A stretch of 7,993 nucleotides of DNA from NCBI GenBank assembly GCA_023424585.1, contig JAFADT010000471.1, positions 1 through 7,993 on the forward strand, written 5' to 3'. This stretch comes from Pseudomonadota bacterium (GTDB taxonomy: Bacteria > Myxococcota > Myxococcia > Myxococcales > Myxococcaceae). The translations under genes and the position numbers were made by a program. Under the pieces are notes generated by a model. It was not told the origin of the DNA and ran no database searches. It saw nothing but the letters and a program-made list of their open reading frames with translations. Shown here one piece after another: positions 1-6,714 of the stretch (positions are counted from its first letter, which is position 1; each line of letters starts with the position of its first letter).

Positions 1-1
1 C

Positions 2-454
2 CTCAAGGCCACCGGCGGCCGGGTGCGCTGCGTGGGGGCGCGGCGGGACGCGGCGCCCGCGCCGCTCGTGCTCGAGGGGCCGGGGGCGCGGGGCGACTTC
101 GGCGCGTGGCGCTTCCAGGTGGCGGAAGGAACGCCGCCCCCAGGTGTGTTGGCCCTGGGATTGGAAGCGGAGACGGCATGGCCCCTCACGGTGCGTTCGA
201 GGACCCAGGGCGACCGCATCCGGACGCGCGCGGGCCACCGCAAGGTGCAGGACGCCCTGGTGGATGCCCGCGTTCCCTCGGAGGCGCGCGACGCTCAACC
301 CGTGGTGGTGGACGCGCGCGGCGAAGCGCTGTGGCTTCCCGGCGTCCTGCCGCGCTCCAGCGAGCCCCGCGCCGCTTCGCGCGAGGGGTCTTCCCGACAG
401 TCGCTGTGGGCCCTTCCGCCGCCCACGAGCGAACGAAAGACCCCTCCGTTATAG
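2..454 (+). CDS. tilS: tRNA(Ile)-lysidine synthetase, C-terminal part (5' end outside window)
   Basis: TilS attaches lysine to C34 of the CAU-anticodon tRNA(Ile) in an ATP-dependent cytoplasmic reaction, so that the tRNA reads AUA. Only the last 150 residues are visible; the N-terminal PP-loop ATPase domain lies left of the window. The open frame runs in from base 2 without a start. Visible residues 62-116 fit the TilS C-terminal substrate-binding domain: a SRTQGDRIR segment, then GHRKVQDALVDARVPSEARD, then a PVVVDARGEALWLPGV strand. This is the family pattern of basic GDR, K-DFL-D--VP and W-PG. After LWLPGV comes a tail of about 34 residues rich in Ser, Arg and Pro, longer than I expect for the family and probably disordered. 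The frame ends at TAG 452-454. The next gene is ftsH, as in the tilS-hpt-ftsH order of Firmicutes but without hpt. Identification rests on the C-terminal domain alone. Confidence 0.86.
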   Translation, partial: LKATGGRVRCVGARRDAAPAPLVLEGPGARGDFGAWRFQVAEGTPPPGVLALGLEAETAWPLTVRSRTQGDRIRTRAGHRKVQDALVDARVPSEARDAQPVVVDARGEALWLPGVLPRSSEPRAASREGSSRQSLWALPPPTSERKTPPL

Positions 455-462
455 AGTCGATG

Positions 463-512
463 CCTCGAATCGAGGGGATGGTCGCGGTCCCCTAAATAGT
501 TGAGGGCTTTTT
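463..512 (+). terminator. Chain of overlapping small hairpins ending in T5 (weak tilS terminator or attenuator candidate)
   Basis: Three short stems overlap in series just after tilS. CCTCG/CGAGG spans 463-475 with loop AAT. GGGGA/TCCCC spans 474-492 with a 9-nt loop. CCCT/AGGG spans 490-506 with a 9-nt loop and is followed directly by C and five Ts (508-512). Neighbouring stems share bases, so they are mutually exclusive. The T-run makes the last one terminator-like, but four base pairs is weak. It could end tilS transcription, act as a conditional stop before ftsH, or be chance in GC-rich DNA. Confidence 0.25.
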
Positions 513-577
513 GCTGTTGCTGATACGGTCCGTCGCTGGCCTGCACACGGGCGGGCGCCGGGCACATGACGAACTCC

Positions 578-595
578 GCCAGGGTTTCTCCTGGC
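578..595 (+). other. Small hairpin upstream of ftsH
   Basis: GCCAGG (578-583) and CCTGGC (590-595) form a perfect 6-bp stem with the 6-nt loop GTTTCT, ending 41 nt before the ftsH start. No T-run follows, so it is not an intrinsic terminator. If the ftsH transcript starts upstream, this would be a 5' UTR hairpin. A function is inference only. Confidence 0.3.
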
Positions 596-636
596 ACGGC
601 CCTCATCCCGCCGAGTACCGAAAGGGCAGCTGAAAC

Positions 637-2553
<1,917 letters not shown>

Positions 2554-2577
2554 CGCCTCTGGGGGTTCCCTCCTGAA

Positions 2578-2629
2578 GTGACGAAGGCCCTCCCCGCTTC
2601 ACGGGGAGGGCCTTTTCCGTTTTCGTCAC
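2578..2629 (+). terminator. Strong Rho-independent terminator after ftsH, with a nested outer inverted repeat
   Basis: A perfect 13-bp stem (AAGGCCCTCCCCG, 2584-2596, with CGGGGAGGGCCTT, 2602-2614) closes on the 5-nt loop CTTCA. It is followed by TTTT (2613-2616), CCG and a second TTTT (2620-2623). It begins about 30 nt after the ftsH stop. An outer 8-bp inverted repeat, GTGACGAA (2578-2585) with TTCGTCAC (2622-2629), brackets the structure and shares AA with the inner stem. The T-run is on the + side only, so it should stop + strand transcription. Confidence 0.93.
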
Positions 2630-2709
2630 GGCCTGCTATCCAGGGGGGATGGGGCCGGTCGACCTGGGGTTCGCCACCGCCTCCATGACTCTCCGCAGGG
2701 GACCCGAAC

Positions 2710-3933
2710 GTGCTGCGTGCCCGCCTCATCTCGCGAGACCGTCCTGACGACCTGTCACTCGTCCTGCGTCGTCTGAACCTGTCGCCCCGCTTGCGGGAGC
2801 ACCTGACGCGCGAGCTGGGCCACGCGCACGTGCTCATCACCGGGGGCCGCCCCTCCTACGAGGAGGAGCTGGTGCCGCCGCACGGCTCCAGGGAGCGGGA
2901 GAAGCTGCCCACCTGGACGGCGGGCGGCCACCTGGACCATCCCGGCGAGGCGCTCCTGTCCGGCAGCCGCCAGCAGTTCGACCGGCTCATCATGCTCGCC
3001 CGCAAGTCCCCGCGCACGGACGGCCTGGCGCGCGCGCTGGAGGAGGCGCTGGCCCCGCAGGTCGTGCCGGCGCTGGCCCTGAGCGGACGCCGGTTCGAGT
3101 GGGGCTCGCGCACGTACCTCATGGGCGTGGTGAACGTCACGCCGGACAGCTTCTCCGACGGCGGCAGCCTCCCGGACGCGGACAGCGCGGTGGAGCACGC
3201 GCTGCGGCTGGTGGACGCGGGCGCGGACATCGTCGACGTGGGCGGGGAGTCCACCCGGCCGGGCTCGCTGCCGGTGTCCGCGGACGAGGAGCTGTCGCGC
3301 GTCCTCAAGGTGGTGGAGGGCATCAAGCGCCGCTGCACCGTGCCCATCTCCGTGGACACCACGAAGGCGGCGGTGGCCAGGGAGGTGCTCAAGGCGGGCG
3401 CCCACCTCATCAACGACGTCACCGGCTTCCACTCGGACCTGGCGCTGCCCGGCGTGGTGGCCGCCGCGGGCGCCGCGTGTTGCCTGATGCACACCCAGGG
3501 GATGCCCCGGACGATGCAGGAGTCGCCCCGCTACGAGGACGTGGTGGGCGAGGTGATGGACTACCTGGAGGAGGGGATCTTCCAGGCCACCGAGGCCGGC
3601 ATCCCGCGCGAGCGCATCCTCCTGGATCCGGGCATCGGGTTCGGCAAGACGCTGGAGCACAACCTCTTCCTCCTGCGCCGCCTGGAGGAGCTGCGCGGGC
3701 TGGGGCAGCCCCTGCTGGTGGGCACCAGCCGCAAGTCCTTCCTGGGGGCGCTGACGGGCGGCAAGGGCCCCCAGGAGCGCCTGGCGGCCACCCTGGGCTC
3801 CGTGGCGGCCATGGCCATCATGGGGGGCGCGGACGTGGTCCGCGTGCACGACGTGGGCGAGGTCCGGGACGCGCTGGCCGTGGCGGACGCCATCCGGCGG
3901 GCCCGCGGCGGCGGGGACCTGTACGGCGGATGA
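2710..3933 (+). CDS. folP: Dihydropteroate synthase with N-terminal extension (407 aa)
   Basis: FolP condenses 6-hydroxymethyl-7,8-dihydropterin pyrophosphate with p-aminobenzoate to give dihydropteroate, and is the target of sulfonamides. The TIM-barrel synthase starts near residue 130. Its motifs are complete: NVTPDSFSDGG (142-152), D176 with GESTRPG (179-185), SVD (214-216), INDVTG (234-239), MHTQG (260-264), LLDPGIGFGK (304-313), GTSRKSFLG (338-346) and RVHD (378-381). Typical enzymes have about 280 residues. Here about 130 residues precede the barrel, with no signal peptide or membrane segment. They end in a stretch (SGSRQQFDRLIMLARK, then GLARALEEAL) that I recall, from memory, in extended FolP proteins of other phyla. 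The start is GTG 2710: an in-frame TGA at 2686-2688 blocks earlier starts, and AGGGG (2697-2701) sits 8 nt upstream. The terminator at 2584-2616 implies a promoter between about 2615 and 2705, but I see no convincing one. Confidence 0.97.
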   Translation: MLRARLISRDRPDDLSLVLRRLNLSPRLREHLTRELGHAHVLITGGRPSYEEELVPPHGSREREKLPTWTAGGHLDHPGEALLSGSRQQFDRLIMLARKSPRTDGLARALEEALAPQVVPALALSGRRFEWGSRTYLMGVVNVTPDSFSDGGSLPDADSAVEHALRLVDAGADIVDVGGESTRPGSLPVSADEELSRVLKVVEGIKRRCTVPISVDTTKAAVAREVLKAGAHLINDVTGFHSDLALPGVVAAAGAACCLMHTQGMPRTMQESPRYEDVVGEVMDYLEEGIFQATEAGIPRERILLDPGIGFGKTLEHNLFLLRRLEELRGLGQPLLVGTSRKSFLGALTGGKGPQERLAATLGSVAAMAIMGGADVVRVHDVGEVRDALAVADAIRRARGGGDLYGG

Positions 3934-3969
3934 CGGGCGCAAGCCCGCGCGTCGCGAACGGGCCCGTTC
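3934..3969 (+). repeat. GCAA-loop hairpin and 14-bp palindrome downstream of folP
   Basis: Directly after the folP stop codon, CGGGC-GCAA-GCCCG (3934-3947) forms a 5-bp stem with a GNRA-type tetraloop. Nine bases further on, GAACGGGCCCGTTC (3956-3969) is a perfect 14-bp palindrome. Neither is followed by a T-run, so they are not classic intrinsic terminators. The hairpin might mark or protect the mRNA 3' end. The palindrome has the symmetry of a dimeric regulator site. Both uses are inference, and GC-rich DNA produces such repeats readily. Confidence 0.4.
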
Positions 3970-4025
3970 CGCCCGCCCGGGTGCTTGCCTGGGTGGCGCC
4001 GCATCCCTAGCTTCGGGCGCACGTG

Positions 4026-4050
4026 CCGGACGGGGTATAAGCCCCGGACG
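4026..4050 (+). promoter_or_regulatory. Candidate glmM promoter: TATAAG box in an inverted repeat flanked by direct repeats
   Basis: TATAAG (4036-4041) matches the sigma-70 -10 consensus at 5 of 6 positions and is conspicuous in DNA this GC-rich. It is the loop of CGGGG (4031-4035) / CCCCG (4042-4046), and the unit is bracketed by direct repeats of CCGGACG (4026-4032 and 4044-4050). No good -35 is seen at the right distance; TTCGGG at 4012-4017, 18 bp upstream, is poor. A weaker alternative is TTGCCT (3985-3990), 17 bp, TAGCTT (4008-4013). Starting from the TATAAG box, the transcript would begin near 4048 with a leader of about 50 nt. Confidence 0.35.
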
Positions 4051-4080
4051 TGAGTGGCCGGAGCCCTTCCGGCAATGGGA

Positions 4081-4089
4081 AAGGTGGAG
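4081..4089 (+). promoter_or_regulatory. Ribosome binding site supporting the glmM start at 4098
   Basis: AAGGTGGAG (4081-4089) is the best Shine-Dalgarno match upstream of glmM, and its GGAG lies 8 nt before ATG 4098. A competing AGGA (4107-4110) lies 5 nt before ATG 4116. The upstream GTG at 4050 has no comparable site. Confidence 0.55.
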
Positions 4090-4097
4090 CGGCACAC

Positions 4098-5492
4098 ATG
4101 GCGTACAGGATGGGCATGCCCCCCAAGGAAGCGCAGAAGACGGAGCGGCTGTTCGGCACGGACGGCGTCCGTGGCGTGGCCAACGTCTATCCGATGACGG
4201 CCGAGGTCGCGATGAAGCTGGGCCGCGCCCTGGCGTACCTCATCCGCAACGGTCCGCACCGCCACCGCGTCATCGTGGGCAAGGACACGCGCCTGTCCGG
4301 GTACATGCTGGAGCAGGCCCTGGCCGCCGGCCTCATCTCCATGGGCGTCGACGTGGAGCAGGTGGGCCCGCTGCCCACGCCCGGCATCTCCAACCTCACC
4401 ACGTCCATGCGCGCGGACGCGGGCGCGGTGATCTCCGCGTCCCACAACCCGTACCAGGACAACGGCATCAAGTTCTTCTGGCGCGACGGCTTCAAGCTGC
4501 CGGACGAGACGGAGGCGAAGATCGAGGAGCTGGTCTCCAGCGGAGAGATCGACAACATCCGCCCCACGGCGACGAAGATTGGCCGGGCCATCCGCCTGGA
4601 CGACGCGCGCGGCCGCTACATCGTCTACCTGAAGGCCACGTTCCCCCGCGAGCTGACGCTGGAGGGGATGACCATCGTGGTGGACTGCGCCAACGGCGCG
4701 GCGTACCGCACGGCGCCGGCGGTGCTGGAGGAGCTGGGCGCGAAGGTCATCGCGCTGGGCGTGTCCCCGGACGGCAAGAACATCAACCACAAGTGCGGCG
4801 CGCTCCACCCGGAGGGCCTGGCCAAGGCGGTGGTGAAGCACGGCGCCCACCTGGGCGTCGCGCTGGACGGCGACGCGGACCGCCTCATCGTGGTGGACGA
4901 GAAGGGCAACGTCGTGGACGGCGATGCCATCATGGCCATCTGCACGGGCGAGCTCGTCGCGCGCAAGGAGCTGAAGAAGAAGACGCTCGTCGCCACGGTG
5001 ATGAGCAACATCGGCCTGGAGCGCGCGGTGTCCCGGTGGGGCGTGAAGGTCGCCCGCACGCGCGTGGGCGACCGGCACGTCGTGGATGAGATGCGCCGCA
5101 ACGGCTACAACCTGGGCGGTGAGCAGAGCGGCCACCTCATCTTCCTGAACCACACCACCACGGGCGACGGCACGCTCGCGGCGCTCCAGCTGCTGGCCGT
5201 GATGTGCCGCCAGCAGAAGCCGCTGTCGGAGCTGGCCGCCATCTTCCAGCCGGTGCCGCAGACCCTGCTCAACGTCGTGGTGAAGCAGAAGCGCGAGCTG
5301 GGCGAGCTGCCCACGGTCATGAAGGCCATCAAGAACGTGGAGCAGAAGCTGGGCAGCGCCGGCCGCGTGCTGGTGCGCTTCTCCGGCACGGAGCCCAAGG
5401 CCCGCGTGCTGATTGAAGGCGAGGACGCGGCGCGCAACGAGGCATACGCCCGCGAAATCGTCGAGGCGCTCTCCAAGGCGCTCAACGGCTAG
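4098..5492 (+). CDS. glmM: Phosphoglucosamine mutase (464 aa from this start)
   Basis: GlmM interconverts glucosamine-6-phosphate and glucosamine-1-phosphate in the cytoplasm, on the route to UDP-GlcNAc for peptidoglycan and lipopolysaccharide. It is a four-domain alpha-D-phosphohexomutase. Numbered from ATG 4098, the landmarks are LFGTDGVRG (18-26), the phosphoserine loop SASHNP (113-118, active Ser115), the Mg2+ loop DGDADR (257-262), the sugar loop GGEQSGH (340-346) and the phosphate-binding [10 protein letters not shown] (427-436). All are intact and the length is typical. The start is uncertain. ATG 4098 has the best ribosome binding site. ATG 4116 gives a 458-residue protein beginning MPPKEAQK, the start I recall for the Myxococcus protein. 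GTG 4050 would add an unconserved Gly/Ser-rich 16 residues and probably lies at the transcript's 5' end. The folP-glmM pairing matches the ftsH-folP-glmM order of E. coli. The GGEQSGH and SASHNP forms favour GlmM over phosphomannomutase. Confidence 0.96.
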   Translation: MAYRMGMPPKEAQKTERLFGTDGVRGVANVYPMTAEVAMKLGRALAYLIRNGPHRHRVIVGKDTRLSGYMLEQALAAGLISMGVDVEQVGPLPTPGISNLTTSMRADAGAVISASHNPYQDNGIKFFWRDGFKLPDETEAKIEELVSSGEIDNIRPTATKIGRAIRLDDARGRYIVYLKATFPRELTLEGMTIVVDCANGAAYRTAPAVLEELGAKVIALGVSPDGKNINHKCGALHPEGLAKAVVKHGAHLGVALDGDADRLIVVDEKGNVVDGDAIMAICTGELVARKELKKKTLVATVMSNIGLERAVSRWGVKVARTRVGDRHVVDEMRRNGYNLGGEQSGHLIFLNHTTTGDGTLAALQLLAVMCRQQKPLSELAAIFQPVPQTLLNVVVKQKRELGELPTVMKAIKNVEQKLGSAGRVLVRFSGTEPKARVLIEGEDAARNEAYAREIVEALSKALNG

Positions 5493-5501
5493 CGACAGCG
5501 G

Positions 5502-5530
5502 TTGACTTCCGGGCGCCGGCCACGAATAGA
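5502..5530 (+). promoter_or_regulatory. Candidate promoter for pdxJ-acpS-nnr
   Basis: TTGACT (5502-5507) matches the -35 consensus at 5 of 6 positions. AATAGA (5525-5530), 17 bp downstream, matches the -10 consensus at 3 of 6. The pair begins 10 nt after the glmM stop, in the gap before pdxJ. The -35 is good and the spacing ideal; the -10 is weak, as is common in high-GC bacteria. Initiation near 5537 would leave a leader of about 57 nt. Confidence 0.4.
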
Positions 5531-5541
5531 GGGGCCGGCGC
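5513..5541 (+). repeat. 9-bp perfect inverted repeat overlapping the candidate pdxJ promoter
   Basis: GCGCCGGCC (5513-5521) and GGCCGGCGC (5533-5541) are exact inverted copies separated by 11 nt. The spacer ACGAATAGAGG contains the putative -10 box. No T-run follows, so it is a poor intrinsic terminator for glmM. The placement would suit an operator dyad, or a hairpin on glmM read-through transcripts. Function is inference. Confidence 0.5.
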
Positions 5542-5580
5542 GGGCCCGGGCCTTCGGACAATCCCGCACCGCGCCAGCGC

Positions 5581-5586
5581 AAGGAG
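5581..5586 (+). promoter_or_regulatory. Ribosome binding site of pdxJ
   Basis: AAGGAG sits 7 nt before ATG 5594. It is a near-perfect Shine-Dalgarno site at optimal spacing and fixes the pdxJ start. Confidence 0.85.
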
Positions 5587-5593
5587 CGGGACG

Positions 5594-6319
5594 ATGGGAC
5601 AGCGACTGGGTGTCAACGTGGATCACGTGGCGACGCTGCGGCAGGCGCGGCGCACCGTGTATCCGGATCCGGTGACGGCCGCGGCGATGGCGGAGCTGGC
5701 CGGCGCCCGGCAGATCACCATCCACCTGCGCGAGGACCGGCGCCACATCCAGGACCGCGACCTGCGCATCCTCCGGGAGACGGTGCAGACGCTCCTGAAC
5801 CTGGAGATGGCCGCCACCGCGGAGATGGTGAAGATCGCCTACGAGTACAAGCCGGACGTGGTGACGCTCGTCCCCGAGCGGCGCGAGGAGCTCACCACCG
5901 AGGGCGGCCTGGAGGTGGCCGGCCAGCGCGAGTCCATCGCGAAGATCATCAAGAACCTCAAGGACGGGGAGATCGCCGTCTCGTTGTTCATCGACCCGGA
6001 CCTGGACCAGGTGCGCGCGGCGCACAAGGTGAACGCGGACCGGGTGGAGCTGCACACGGGCCGCTACTGCGAGGCGCGCAACGAGAAGGAGCGCGCGCGG
6101 GAGCTGGCGCGCATCGTGGACGCGGCCAAGGCGAGCGCCAAGCTGGGCATGGGCGTGGCCGCCGGCCACGGGCTCAACTACGACAACGTGCAGGACATCG
6201 CGCGCATCCAGGAGATCGACGAGCTGAACATCGGCCACGCCATCGTGGCGCGCGCGGTGCTGGTGGGCTTCGAGCGCGCGGTGCGCGAGATGCTCGAGCT
6301 GATGCGCGACCCGGGGTAG
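5594..6319 (+). CDS. pdxJ: Pyridoxine 5'-phosphate synthase (241 aa)
   Basis: PdxJ closes the pyridine ring of vitamin B6 by condensing 1-deoxyxylulose 5-phosphate with 3-amino-2-oxopropyl phosphate. It is the last ring-forming step of the DXP-dependent PLP pathway. It is a homo-octameric cytoplasmic TIM barrel of about 240 residues, and this length fits. Motifs in order are [15 protein letters not shown] (5-19), YPDPV (23-27), [12 protein letters not shown] (41-52), NLEMA (69-73), [17 protein letters not shown] (92-108), SLFIDPD (130-136), ELHTGRY (152-158), AGHGLNY (190-196) and [12 protein letters not shown] (210-221). The active-site residues known in E. coli (His45, Glu72, His193) correspond to H44, E71 and H192. 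AAGHGLNY replaces the more usual NAGHGLNY, a mild change. Use of PdxJ implies the DXP-dependent B6 route rather than PdxS/PdxT. The stop is 6 nt before acpS, so the two are almost certainly co-transcribed. Confidence 0.97.
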   Translation: MGQRLGVNVDHVATLRQARRTVYPDPVTAAAMAELAGARQITIHLREDRRHIQDRDLRILRETVQTLLNLEMAATAEMVKIAYEYKPDVVTLVPERREELTTEGGLEVAGQRESIAKIIKNLKDGEIAVSLFIDPDLDQVRAAHKVNADRVELHTGRYCEARNEKERARELARIVDAAKASAKLGMGVAAGHGLNYDNVQDIARIQEIDELNIGHAIVARAVLVGFERAVREMLELMRDPG

Positions 6320-6325
6320 GACCGT

Positions 6326-6700
6326 ATGCCCATCGTCGGCCTGGGGTTGGACCTCTGCTCCATCCAGCGCATCCAGCGCATCCTCGACGGTCCGCGCGCG
6401 GACGCGTTCCTGAAGCGCGTCTACACGGACGGCGAGCGGGCGTACTGCGCGCCCCGGCACGACGCGGCCAGCGCGTACGCGGCGAGGTTCGCGGCGAAGG
6501 AGGCGCTGGTGAAGGCGATGGGCGTGCCTCCGGGCGTGAAGTGGCGGGACATGGAGGTGGTGCGCGAGGGCGGCCCGCCGCGCTTCGTGCTCTCCGGGGT
6601 GGCCCGCGAGGTGATGGAAGCGCGAGGATGGGAGGCGATGCTCGCGCTCACCCATGATGCCGGCGTGGCCGCGGCCACGGTGGTGCTCCAGACGAAGTAG
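6326..6700 (+). CDS. acpS: Holo-[acyl-carrier-protein] synthase (124 aa)
   Basis: AcpS moves the 4'-phosphopantetheine arm of CoA onto the conserved serine of apo-ACP, activating it for fatty acid synthesis. It acts as a Mg2+-dependent cytoplasmic homotrimer. The protein has the small AcpS-type length. It opens with IVGLGLDLCSIQRI (3-16), in which D9 is the expected Mg2+ ligand. The signature RFAAKEALVKAMG (54-66) supplies E59 (metal) and K63. It is followed by WRDMEVVREGGPPRFVLSG (73-91) and the terminal LALTHDAGVAAATVVLQ strands (106-122). The start at ATG 6326 uses AGGA (6318-6321), which overlaps the pdxJ stop codon TAG (6317-6319), so translation is probably coupled. The pdxJ-acpS pair is also found in E. 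coli. It is not a Sfp-type transferase, which would be about twice as long. Those usually serve the polyketide and peptide synthetases abundant in myxobacteria. Confidence 0.96.
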   Translation: MPIVGLGLDLCSIQRIQRILDGPRADAFLKRVYTDGERAYCAPRHDAASAYAARFAAKEALVKAMGVPPGVKWRDMEVVREGGPPRFVLSGVAREVMEARGWEAMLALTHDAGVAAATVVLQTK

Positions 6701-6714
6701 GGAGGGAGGAACCC

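Noticed and set aside
500..527. Possible ftsH promoter: TTGAGG (500-505) with a -10 near 522-527
   Set aside because: The -35 matches at 4 of 6 positions, but the best -10 (GATACG) matches at only 3 of 6, and the region overlaps the hairpin chain. Too weak to annotate.
2637..2642. TATCCA preceded by TGC as a possible extended -10 for folP
   Set aside because: Only the first three bases match and no credible -35 is present. A folP promoter is expected here but this one is not supported.
3099..4010. 303-codon + strand open frame overlapping folP in another frame
   Set aside because: Gly/Arg/Ala-rich low-complexity translation. The overlapping FolP frame carries all catalytic motifs.
2755..4095. 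446-codon - strand open frame opposite folP
   Set aside because: Same shadow signature, no ribosome binding site that I could recognise, and the + strand product is certain.
3561..5582. 673-codon open frame on the - strand opposite folP and glmM
   Set aside because: Low-complexity His/Ala/Arg-rich translation without domain motifs, antisense to well-defined FolP and GlmM. A codon-bias shadow.
5489..6655. 388-codon - strand open frame opposite pdxJ and acpS
   Set aside because: Antisense to two enzymes with complete motifs; the composition is that of a reverse-frame shadow.
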